DNA of 64,000 bases, taken from NCBI RefSeq assembly GCF_904849725.1, contig NC_058521.1, forward strand, positions 556,594,176 through 556,658,175. The letters run 5' to 3'. How positions within the stretch are numbered: position 1 is the first letter of the stretch; every line of letters starts with the position of its first letter. The translations under genes and the position numbers were made by a program. A model generated the notes under the pieces. It was not told the origin of the DNA and did not search any database. It was given only the letters and a program-made list of their open reading frames with translations. This DNA is from Hordeum vulgare subsp. vulgare. Lineage: Eukaryota > Streptophyta > Magnoliopsida > Poales > Poaceae. Shown here piece after piece: positions 11,536 to 22,079 of this stretch.

Positions 11536-12105
11536 TGTCGTGGGGATGAACCTGACAGTAGAGGAGTAGGGTACGAATTGAGAGGGCAGATTCCTAGCTA
11601 CGGCAAGCTTGTACACAAGATATATGAGTTCAGACCCCTCTTGTAGAGGTAACAGCTCTACGTCTCAGTGCTCGGGAGCTCTTGCGTTGTGGAGTGTGTG
11701 TTACTGGGGCTGCGAACCCTTGTGCTAGAGGGGAGGGGTGGCTTATATAGAGTGCGCTACCCCTCATCAAGCCCTCAACATCTAAGGGTTCGATCAATAA
11801 GGTTTAAAGGTGTACATTAGGTATGTATGTAATTAATGTTATTCATGGGCATCAGCAAAACGCCTGCCCGTTGGCCTCCGTGGAGGTGGCTTCTCGTCTT
11901 CTGTGTCGACTGGTGTCTTCCAAGTGAAAGTTGGTTGTCGAGTGAAGGGGAATATATTCCGAGTGACTTCTTACCGAGTGACTTTTAGATGCCATGATCA
12001 TCCAGTCGGAATCTTGTTTCTGCCCTTCCAGCTAATAATGAGGCACCCTTAGGTAGGACACTTAGGTCAGGCATGTGACCCTACCCTAGGTATATAACCC
12101 CATCA
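11536..12105 (-). repeat. 3' LTR of outer Tat element
   Basis: 570 bp, plus strand TGTCGTGGGGATG to CCCATCA. The complete counterpart of the truncated LTR at 44701-45124. In a rough hand comparison over about 415 shared bases I count about 34 substitutions (near 8%) plus small indels. A TATA-like TTATATAGAG lies near 11735, as in the inner element's LTRs. Confidence 0.92.
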
Positions 12106-12638
12106 TTAGCCCCCGGATGGATCGGGGTTCAAGTGAGGAAGGGGTCAATGCAGATTCTTTCAAGCCATGCTGATCTTGAACATACATCTAGGTTTGATAC
12201 AACTTTGTGTCGACTGAAATCTTCGTCATTCACCTCGATCGATTCTATTGCGAACCATGTCCGATTGAATTTTAGCACTTGAAGTTAATCCTAATGACCT
12301 ACGAGATCTTGAGACGTGACGGATCACTTCGTCACGTCCGGATTTCACGGGATTCGAAATTTTGGTTTTTGTGCGCTGCGCAGTGATGACGCAACCACCT
12401 GGGCAAGTGGGGTAACTATGCCTTGATTATCGCGCCGTCATTATTGCCACACGTCACATATCTTGTGTTATCGGGATAGGCAAAGATCTGCGGGTCCACC
12501 CGTCAGCGACTCACTCCGCGGATTATATAAATCCGGCCGGCGCTAGGGTTGACGCAGTGCCTTCCTTTGATTCTTCCTCGCCTCCTCTCCACCTCCGTTC
12601 CTCGGGCGCCGCTTGGGCTCGTCTCCGCCGCTGCGTCC
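12106..12638. promoter_or_regulatory. Putative promoter of the outer antisense gene (TATA at 12524-12532)
   Basis: Between the LTR and the antisense-gene ATG at 12639. A TATATAAAT box lies about 110 bp before the ATG on the plus strand, followed by a GC-rich leader with CTAGGGTT. The inner element has TTATTTAAA in the corresponding place (18225-18233). The minus-strand polypurine tract of the retrotransposon (GGGGGCTAA next to the LTR) is also at its left edge. Promoter function is inferred. Confidence 0.5.
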
Positions 12639-15600
12639 ATGACGAAGAGCATGACAACCAAGCTCGAGCGCGCCAAGAAAGGCGGTAAATTGAAGAAAAC
12701 AGGCGGCCGAACTACGCTGCCGTCGGGGTGGATTCAGGGAGACTTTCTCCCATCCACCGTCAGGGAAGAGGACGTCCTGGAGCTTGTTGAGCACGGGATG
12801 GTGGCCGAAAAATCTTGAAGGCTGCCAAAGGGAGAGCTCGAGCCGGAGCCCCGTGATGGGGAATGAGTCCTTCTCCTGACCAACATTGAGCGAGGTTTCT
12901 CTCTGCCCCCGCATCCTTTTATTCGCGGCTTTCTCTATTATTTCGGAGTGCAACTTCATCATCTGCCTCCAAACACCATTGCATATCTCTCTGCATTTGT
13001 CACACTGTGCGAATGCTTCCTGGGTTGTCCTCCTCACTAGGGGTTGTTCAAGCACATCTTCTATCTGCGATCCCAAATAGTGAAGAAAGTGAACCCGAGT
13101 GATAGTAGGACCAACGTTATCCAGTTATGCGACTGTTTAGGGATCCAAAAGAGGGGTAGGAGTACATATCCCCAAATGACCCTTCCTGAATCGATCCGGA
13201 ATTGGCAGTCGACATGGTTCTATTGCAATGATGTTGCGTCTCTGAATATATTGACTAGCCTTCCTCCTTTCACCATGGAGCGTCCGACTGCTCCTAGATC
13301 GATAAATCTGTTCGAAGATGAGAAGACTAAGGTGGAGATGTTGGTAGCTAAAGTGATTAACTTGGTCCTAGGTGGAGTGACGGGAATTAATCTGCTTGAG
13401 ATATTCCTTGGATGGCGCGTCCAGTCCATTTAGGCGAGAGACCATGCCATGTAGCCCTACTCGGGTCCTGAGGACTCCACTTGGTCACATCTTGAGGAGG
13501 TTTCGGAAGAAACTGTAGCCGAGTGGATCAAGAGCATCACCGGTCCTTGTGACAATCCCATGGGATCCAAGCGTGTTGCACCTTATTCTGCTGAGAATAA
13601 ACCACAGAAACTAGTATGTGTATCCTTTCCGATTGATTTCATGTCTCTGTCGAGTTATTGGATATTTAACCGACTCACTTTGCTACTTTTGTTCCTTGTA
13701 GGAGTGGACGAACTTGCATTCTCCCGTACCTAACAGGGAATAGTTTGACATCGGAGGGGAAAGTGAAGGTGACAGCGTTGGCAGCGATTACGCTGAGGAC
13801 AGCGAGGAGAGTGAGCATGACTCAGATGACAGTGAGGAATAAAATCAGTCTCATCCACGTCCTGAATCAAGGTCCAAGCATCGCCATGATCCAACAGCTG
13901 CTCCAAGCAAGACCTTAGCTTCCAGTAGCAGGAACGTGAAGCGCGACAGAGCTGACGCGACTGACTCTACGGAAAAGGCTGCCAAGCAACCTAAGCCTGA
14001 TGCTCCCAAGCCTCAGAAGGCCCTGCCTCGGATGAGAATTGCCGTGTCGGTTGCTTCAACGTGAGTATTCGTCTCTTTCTTTGTTTTGTCATTGCGACTT
14101 TCTGTGTCTCTGACGACCGAGTGAAATCTACCTGCCAGAGCTGCTACCTCGATGACGACGACTGTTGGAGCCGAAGAAGATCCCATGGACTTGGACGTTG
14201 TGGACATGCCTGTTTCTCAACAAGGCATGATAAGTATTTGTTTTACTCTGTTTTTGGACTGAATCTGTTGACTGAACTAACCAACACTGTCGATTGACAA
14301 CCTCAGATGTCATTCTCTTGGATGATGAACAAGAACCGCAGCGTACGGCTGCGGAACAAACTCAGGGCACGCCTGTAGAGCCTACGTCGAGTGTCCCTCG
14401 AGCTAGTTCGATTGCTCTGATTACAGCTCCTCCAACTTGTTCAACTGTTGTGACAACTATGATGACTACGCCTCCACTGGTAACTCGCGTTACCTGTGAT
14501 GCGATACCGACCCATTCAACACTTGCATATTCTATGCAACGTGTCCCAAAGGATCAGACTGGAGCCACGAAAGAGGCTATGATCCAAGCCGGACTAATGA
14601 TGGAGCGGGCCAGAGAGGCGTACGAGGCTAGTAAGTTGGCATATGAAGCCGGTTCGATGCTGCAAGTGAACATCCGAGTAAGTGCCACTGTAAGTTAATT
14701 TCTGATTGAATCTTGTCAATCTTGCTTTTACACCCACTTGGGTATGCTCTATGGTAGTTTGTCTTTATTACAGTGGGGGCACGCTGAGCGAACCCACTGG
14801 GTGTAGTCCCCGAGACCGTTGTCAAATGCTTGCATCGGTAGGGGACTAATTCGAAGAGTTATTCTCCTTTTTGACTCGGCCAGACCAGACCTGGTCGAGT
14901 GGCTTTGAATCCAGCGGGGGCACGCTAAATGCACCCACTAGGTGTAGTCCCTGAGACCTCTGTCGAGTGCTTGCCTCGGCAGGGGTCTAATTGGAAAACA
15001 CACGTTGTTTCTTTTTCGTGACTCGGCCAGGACGGACCTGGTCGAGTAGTTTCATATCCAGTTGGAGCACGCTAAGTGCACCCACTGGGTGTAGTCCCCG
15101 AGACTAATGTCGATCGTTTACGGAGGGCATTAGTCTTAAGAACTTGGGTTGGGGCGGCGGGCCGCTATTTGGTCGAATGAACAGTATTTCTCCACTCGGA
15201 AGTAGAAAAAATACTAGTGTCGACTGAATAATTCTCTTTATGTTTTTCAGAAAGCCTGTGAGATCGGATCTAAGTAGACCAAGGTGGAATCAGAAAAGAA
15301 CCAGCTTCAGCTAGATTTGAAGGTGAAGACCAATGATTTGATGCCTTGAAGAAGACACTTGAAGACAAGGAGAAGGTCCTTGCAGAGCTTAAGGAAATGT
15401 CTGAAGCTGCTCAAAACAAGCTTTTGGACGTTGGAAAGTTGGAAGATGAAAATGCGTAGTTGAAGAGAGAACGACTCGAATGGGGAAAAAAGCTTGATCA
15501 AATGGCGAAGAGAGGAAACGCCATGGAAAAGTTTGTGAAGGACTTCCTGACCAAGATGCTCGCGACACTTATCGGTATGCTTCCTTCACCGAGTGAATAT

Positions 15601-16136
15601 TTACAAACTTTACCAAATGAATTGTGACTGACTCTTCATTTTTTCCCTCATAAAGAATTATGCCCAGACTTCAAGAAGGAGACTGAAGAGGTGAACCCAT
15701 CTCTGGACCCCATCAAGTCACCTGTTCCGGATGTTATGGTGATAGACATGCTCCGTCTGAATGCTCGCCTCTTGAAGGTCCAAGGGTACATTGGCTGACT
15801 GTGAGCTGTTGTGGGGAAGATTGATAAGGAGTTGTGGCTTGAAGACACTTTCAAGTCTGATTTGGAAGCTGTGATGAGCCGCCTGGATCAGATTCCCGAC
15901 AAAGTGCACGCGTGGAAGAAGTCTGCTGCGTGATGCGGAGCTGATGTGACCCTTCCACTCGTCAAAGTCCATGTAAGGAAGCAAGAGAAGATAAGCTGAA
16001 GGAACTCCAGGTGGCGAATATGAAGAAGCTCCAGTTTGAAAAATTCATGGAGACCTTCATCGGTGCGGCGACTCGCATTGCTGATGGGATCAACCTGGAT
16101 ACCTTCGTTGAGCCTGCAAGCTCCGGTGAGTCTTGA
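12639..16136 (+). pseudogene. Tat antisense gene (PF04195-like 'gypsy-type transposon' protein), outer copy
   Basis: Exons deduced by alignment with the inner copy: 12639-about 13615, 13702-14060, 14139-14224, 14307-14677, 15251-15574, 15656-16136. Exon 1 begins MTKSMTTKLERAKKGG, then GWIQGDFLPSTVREEDVLEL, and the conserved core with PPHPFIRGF, CECFLGCPPH and NWQSTWFYCND, typical of PF04195. Exon 2 is acidic then basic. Exons 4-6 are helix/coiled-coil-like and end with FVEPASSGES. Breaks: a TGA right after MVAEKS (12816-12818), further stops and frameshifts in exon 1, and a GC instead of GT donor after exon 3. The protein's role is unknown; related antisense ORFs occur across the Tat lineage. 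Confidence 0.75.
14760..15130 (+). repeat. Intron minisatellite in outer antisense gene (about 3 units of 145-150 bp)
   Basis: Intron 4 contains three diverged copies of a block with CCCACTGGGTGTAGTCCC and a following GTCGAGTGCTTGCATCGG-like phrase, starting near 14775, 14915 and 15063. The corresponding intron of the inner copy has the same block (20585, 20730, 20850). Confidence 0.75.
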
Positions 16137-16199
16137 GATGAAACTATGATCATTACCAAACTTTAATTCACCTCGGTATGCCGAGTGTTACTGTATCGT

Positions 16200-17283
16200 T
16201 AAAACTTCATTCGAGTGTGGAACTCGAGTACTTTCCGTCTGCATGGATGACTTTAATCCGTGCTGGATTCCTTTGAATTTATCTGCATTTGGAGTTTGTT
16301 TGATTTTTGAATGTTCTCGAGTAAATAGGTTACCATTCATTCGGAAAGATTTTTAACTTAGGCGATCGATTCGCGACTAAGCTCCCCGAGTGAGAGGATT
16401 GCTCTTCACTCGAAGTAGTTTCTATACTTAGGCGAAAACTAGTTCGCAGCTAAGCATCCGAGTGAACCAATTGTTATTCACTTGGAAGGGTTTTTGACTT
16501 AGGCGAAACATGTTCACAGCTAGGCCCCCGAGTGTGACGATTGCTCTTCACTCGGAGTAGTTTCTATACTTAGGCGAGAACTAGTTCGCTGCTAAGCATC
16601 CAAGTGAACAGGTTGTTATTCACTCGAAAGAGTTTAATTTAGGCGAAACATGTTCGCAGCTAAGCCCCCGAGTGTGAGGATTGTTCTTCACTCGGAGTAG
16701 TTTCTATACTTAGGCGGAAACTGGTTCGCGGCTAAGCATCCGAGTGAACAAATTGTTATTCACTCGGAAGGGTTTTTTAACTTAGGAGAAACATGTTCAC
16801 AGCTAAGCCCCCGTGTGTGTGGATTGCTCTTCACTCGGACTAGTTTCTATACTTAGGCAAAAACTGGTTCGCAACTAAGCATCCGAGTGAACAAATTGTT
16901 ATTCACTCGGAAGGTTTTTTTTAACTTAGGCGAAACATGTTCGCAGCTAAGCCCCCGAGTGTGAGGATTTCTCTTCACTCGGAGTAGTTTCTATACTTAG
17001 GCGAAAACTGGTTCGCAACTAAGCATCCGAGTGAACATATTGTTATTCACTCGGAAGAGTTTTTAAACTTAGGTGAAACATGTTCGCAGCTAAGCCCCCT
17101 AGTGTGAGGATTGCTTTTCACACAGAATAGTTTCTATACTTAGGCGAAAACTAATTCGCAGCTAAGCATCCGAGTGAATATATTGTTATTCACACGAAAG
17201 GGTTTTTTAAACTTAGGCGAAACATGTTCGCATCTAAGCCCCCGAGTGTGAGGGTTGCTCTTCACTTGGAGTAGTTTCTATAC
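16200..17283. repeat. Outer Tat 3' tandem repeat, about 145-bp units
   Basis: About seven units, each with two arms: CTTAGGCGAAA, CTGGTTCGC, AGCTAAGCATCCGAGTG, then CTTAGGCGAAACATGTTCGC, AGCTAAGCCCCCGAGTG. It lies between the antisense gene and pol. The array is cut at 17283 by the inner element and resumes at 30388. Confidence 0.9.
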
Positions 17284-17842
17284 TGTCGTGGGTATAAGTC
17301 CGACAGTAGATGTGTAGGGTACGAAAGTATGGGTAGAGCCTTAGCTACGGCGAGGTTGTATGAGTTCAGGCCCCTCTACAGTGGAGGTAAAAGCCCTACG
17401 TCTCAGTGCTCTTGGGAGCTTGATGTCGAGTGGAATATAGATTACAGTGAAAACCCAACCCCTGCACCAGTGGGGAAGGGCGGCTTATATAGAGTGCGCT
17501 GCCCTTCACAACGGTTTGGTGCACAGGGGTGGAGTAGTGGCGATTAAATGCCTACGTTGTAGGTAACGTATGTCTGAAATGCTAATAACGGCACATGAAA
17601 ATGTATGACCGTTGCCCTCCAGGGGGGGTTACGATATACAGAGTGGAATCTAGTCGGTAAGTTTGATACGCTCCGAATGCTCATGTCCGACTCGATGATG
17701 GAGGAATCGTCACCGACTGGATGATGGGAAGTCCTTAATTCAGTCGGAACTGACTAAGGGCCTTGTCCTTTATGAAGGGTAGTCCTTGGGTAGGACCTGT
17801 AGGGCAGGCCTATGACCCTACCCTCGGACTATAACCCCATCA
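17284..17842 (-). repeat. 3' LTR of inner Tat element
   Basis: 559 bp, plus strand TGTCGTGGGTATAAG to ACCCCATCA. Pairs with 29827-30387. The adjoining TTAGTCCCCGAATGG on the plus strand is the complement of a purine-rich priming tract. Confidence 0.95.
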
Positions 17843-18224
17843 TTAGTCCCCGAATGGATCGGGGTTGGAATGACGAATCGATGCTTGGAGTACGGATCCG
17901 ACTGGTATGGATGCGACTTTGGCGTTGTTTGCCTCAATCCATTTTATCCTCTTGAGAAGTGATCCGAGTGGATATATCTGTGAAACGAACCGTCAGAGAC
18001 CGAGTGCTTCTACGGAATCTTTTGACGTGACCGGTCAACTGACAGCGGCGGATTTTCTGGGATACTCAAATTTCGGTTGCCGCGCGCTCAGCGGGGATGA
18101 CGACATCGTCATCGAGTAGTTTCTGCCGCCTCGATTACCACGCCTTCATCTCCTCCACTAATATTGCAGCAATCGGTCGGGGGATAAGATTTTGGGGCCA
18201 CCTGCTAGTGACCCAGTCGGAACC

Positions 18225-18233
18225 TTATTTAAA
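18225..18233 (+). promoter_or_regulatory. TATA-like box of inner antisense gene
   Basis: TTATTTAAA about 130 bp before the ATG at 18361, in the same relative place as TATATAAAT in the outer copy, followed by a pyrimidine-rich leader. Function inferred from position and conservation only. Confidence 0.45.
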
Positions 18234-18360
18234 CCTCCCCAGCGAGGGTTTCTCGTTGTGCTCTCCTGATTACTCGCACTCGCCCCGCTTCTCCCGTAGC
18301 TCCCTGCGCACTCCACGCCTCCTCCTTCCTCTCCTCCCCTGCGGATTTGCAGCCTCCACC

Positions 18361-21300
18361 ATGACGAAGGGGCAGACGAGCAAGCTGGAGTCACAGAAGA
18401 AGAAGGCGGCTCCTGCTCAGCGGCGACAACGTGTTCTGCTGGCGGGTTGGATCCAGGGGGATTTCCTCCCCTCCACGGTGACGAAGGATGACCTGCTGGA
18501 GCTGGTGGAGCAAGGTATGATTGAAAACAAGTCGTGAAGGCTGCCGGCGGAGGGCGAGACGGAGCTGGCGCCCCAGGAGGGGGAGCGTGTCTTGCTGCTC
18601 AGTCACGTGTACCGAGGCTTCTCTCTGCCTCCTCATCCCTTCTTCAGAGGTATCATGAATCACTTCGGGGCGCAGCTCCACCATTTTGCCCCCAACGCAA
18701 TAGCTCATCTCTCTGCATTCGTAGTGCTTTGCGAGTGCTTTATCGGTTGTCCTCCCCATTGGGGGCTCTTTAAGTACATCTTCTCCGCTAGAGCCCAGAC
18801 TGTCAAAAAGCTTAGTCAGTCGGATGATAAAACCCATCTCCTCCAGCTCTGCGGGGGCTTAGGCTTCCAAAAGAAAACGAAGAGTAGCTACCCCCCTCTC
18901 CAGTTGTCCGAGTCAGTTAGGAACTGGCAGTCGACCTGGTTCTACGGCCAGGACATAGCTTGTCCGAATGCTGCGACTGGGTTGCCGCCCTTTAGTCTAG
19001 ACCGTCCGGCTCCGCCCAGGCAGCTTGCGCTCACGAAGATGGAAAAGATCCAGATCCAACCTCTGGTCGAAGCGCTGATAGATGTCGTCCGCAAGGGAGT
19101 CACCCTCACAGATCTGCTGGAGACTTTTCTGGGTCGGCGCATCCAGCCTCTGCAAGCTCGACACCACGCCATGTGGCACTACGCGGGGCCTGGGGACTCC
19201 ACTCGGACTCATGCCGAATGCGTGAACGGGGAGGTTGTGACGGCGTGGGTCCACGGCATCACAGGCGCCTGCGATAACCCCAGAGGAGCCCGGAGAGTGA
19301 AGCCCTTCCGCGCTGACAACCCTCCTTCGAATGAGGTGAGCATATCTTGTCGAGTGCTTACAATTCCCTTAGATTTGCCGCTTTTTCTTGCATCACCGTT
19401 TGATGTCTGATGATGTCGACTGTATCTCGTGCAGGCGTGGACCAACTGGTATTCTCCCGTCTCGAACGGGAATCCGGCTGAGGAAGAGGAAGGCAGCCAG
19501 GAGGGCAGCGTGGACAGCGTCGAGTACGTCTCCGACAGTGGGGAGACGGAGGAGGAGTCCGAAGAGGATGAGGGGGAAGATGGGGAGCAGAGCTCGCCAC
19601 CCCCACCACAAGAGCCTCGAACTAAGCGCGGTCACGAACCCGTGACTCCGTCAGCTCCTCCAGCGGCCCCGAGTGCCACGCCAGCTCCTCTCGTGGTTCC
19701 GAGTGCCTTGCCAGCTACTCCCGTGGCTCCGAGTGCTCGGAGCACAAAGAGGACCAGGGACGCTGCCGCTGAGCCCGCGGGCCAACCTCCCAAGGTGGCT
19801 AAACCGAGTGGATCCAAGCCTCGGAAGGCTTTGCCTCGGATGAGGATCGCCGTTCCCATTGCCTCTGCATAAGTGTCTTGTTCTCCTATCTTCTTTCAGT
19901 ATTTGATTGAACTCATGCTTATTGGTCGAGTGGATTTTACTCGATAGAGCTGCTACCTCTGCCACTTCTCCGCCACGCCAGGAAGACGATCCCATGGATA
20001 CGGACAACGTTGCCACATCCCAGCAAGGTACGTCGTGAAGACTCCGAGAGCTTACATTATTGTTTCACGAATTCTGTCTTTGATCTTGCATTTTTTTTGT
20101 GGTCTCACGTCGTTCAGTCGGGCTTCCTTCTGAGGTGATTCATCTGGAGGAGGACGACCAGAAGAGGTCCGAGCAAGCTTCGGTGCCTGTCCTTGAGGTT
20201 GTTCCATCTGCTACCGCTCCTTCCATGGACGTGCCGCCAACCGAGACGATGCCGTCGACTGAAACGGTGCTCATCGCGGCTGAACCGACTGGAGCAGGAC
20301 TTGGGATGCCCAAGGAGTCTCTTGTCGCGCCAGGTCCGTCGACCATCCAGTACGACGCCCAACGCCTCCCGGAAGATCAAGTGGGAGCTGCCAAGGAGGC
20401 CATGGTGCAGGTGGAGTTGATGGCGGGTGATGCCAAGATCGTGTACGACTCCATCGCATCTTTGTACAACCGAAGCTTGGAACTCCGGGACGATATCCGA
20501 GTAAGTGCGCTAGTAAGTATTTGCTTTCCTCTTGTAACCCAGCGGGTGTTTAAGCGATATACTTGGATACAGTAGGATTATTTTGCAGTGGGTTCACTCT
20601 GAGTGAACCCAGTGGGTGTAGTCCCCGAGACTTCTGTCGAGTGCTTGCATTGGCAGTTGTCTTTATATACATTTTCTTTAACATGATCGGATCAAAACTA
20701 ATATGTCCGAATGGTACCGGTGGGAGCACTCCGAGTGCACCTTTTGGAAGTAGTCCCCGAGAGTAATTTTACTCAGGTCGGGTAGTAGTAGCCTCGTAGG
20801 CTTGTTTTTGTTATGTAGCTCAATAGGGCGGACCTGTTCGAGCTTCATGCCAGTGGGGTCACTCTTAGTGAACCCACTGGGTGTAGTCCCCGAGACCGCT
20901 GTCGACTGCTTGTGTCGGCAAGGGTCTAAAGAACTTTGAGCTTTTATTGTTTTCCTTGTTAATGTGTCTGATCTTCTCTTCGCGCTGATTTGCAGAAGAC
21001 TTGCGAGATGGGATCAGCGTACAATGCTCTGAAGGCTGAAAAGATTCAGCTTGCTGCGGAACTGGAGGCAGCTGTGCATGACTTAGTTGGTGTGAAGGAT
21101 GCTCTTGCTGAACGAGAAAAGTCCTTGGAGGAGTCCCGTGAGGCAAACAAGGCATTGGTGGCCGAAATTGAGAAAATGGGGAAGCAAAGAACTGAGCTGA
21201 TGGGTCAGATGAAGGTGATGAACAGTCGATGCATATCGCAGGAGAAGTACGTCAGTGACTGGGCTAGGAAGATGATTGCGCTGCTCGGTGGTAAGTTTAT

Positions 21301-21855
21301 TCCGAGTGCTTGTTGACTTTGTATTTCATTCTGCGCTTACTTTCTGATTGTCTTGTCTTTGCAGATTTTTGTATGGACGCTGAGGCTGAAGCAGCTAACG
21401 TTGAGCGGTCGGTTATTCCTAACGTTCCACTCGGCGACGAAGCCAATCGAGACATGCTCCGAGCGCACATTCGCCTTGGCAAAGTGGGACCTTTCATCGG
21501 TCGCCTGAGAGAGGTCGTCGGCCGAATCGACAAGGAGCTGTGGCCCGAAGACGAGTCCCAGCGGGACATAGAAGGGTTGATGACTCGGCTCGAGGACGTC
21601 CCGAACCGAGTGCAGGCGTGGAAGAAGTCTGTTGCTCGCTGTGGTGCGGACGTGGCGCTGTCGCTGGTCCGAGTGCACTGCAAGGAAGCTCGCGAAGAGA
21701 AGCTGAAGGCGTTGCAGGTCGCCAACACTAAGAAGCTTTGATTCGAAGATTTCATGGAGACCTTCCTTGAGAGCGCCACTCGCATCGCAGACGGGATCGA
21801 CCTCGACACTTTCGTGGAGCCTGCCAGTCCCAGTGCCAGTCCTGACGACGCTTGA
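18361..21855 (+). pseudogene. Tat antisense gene (PF04195-like 'gypsy-type transposon' protein), inner copy
   Basis: Six exons fit one reading frame of 886 codons: 18361-19335, 19435-19868, 19948-20027, 20118-20500, 20996-21290, 21365-21855. Exon 1 has MTKGQTSKLESQKKK, GWIQGDFLPSTVTKDDLLEL and the PF04195-like core (PPHPFFRGIMNHFGAQLHH, CECFIGCPPHWGLFK, NWQSTWFYGQD). Exon 2 is an acidic tract followed by a basic Ala/Pro-rich, NLS-like tract ending RKALPRMRIAVP. Exon 5 is a coiled-coil-like helix. Exon 6 has LWPEDESQRDIEGLMTRL and ends FVEPASPSASPDDA. Three lesions: TGA at 18535-18537, AT instead of GT at the exon 2 donor (19869), TGA at 21739-21741. Known from the lineage: antisense ORFs between pol and 3' LTR; function undetermined. 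Confidence 0.8.
20520..20995 (+). repeat. Intron 4 of inner antisense gene with CCCACTGGGTGTAGTCCC repeats
   Basis: Three diverged units start near 20585, 20730 and 20850, matching the repeat block of the outer copy's intron 4. The intron ends in a good acceptor (TTTGCAG before 20996). Confidence 0.7.
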
Positions 21856-22079
21856 AAAACTTAACCTCGGTATGCCGAGTGGTATTTGTATCAAACTTTG
21901 GGCACTGATGTTGGCCGTCACATTCATGGTTCGGTGTGGATAAGCTTGATCTACACCGAACCGACTATCGTTGAACCAACATTGAATTCGAATCAAATAT
22001 TTTGCTGTTCTTTCGCCAAGTTTATTTTCTGACACGATTTGAGCCCGTGGTTTTTGTTTGGCGTTTTCTGACACCAAGA

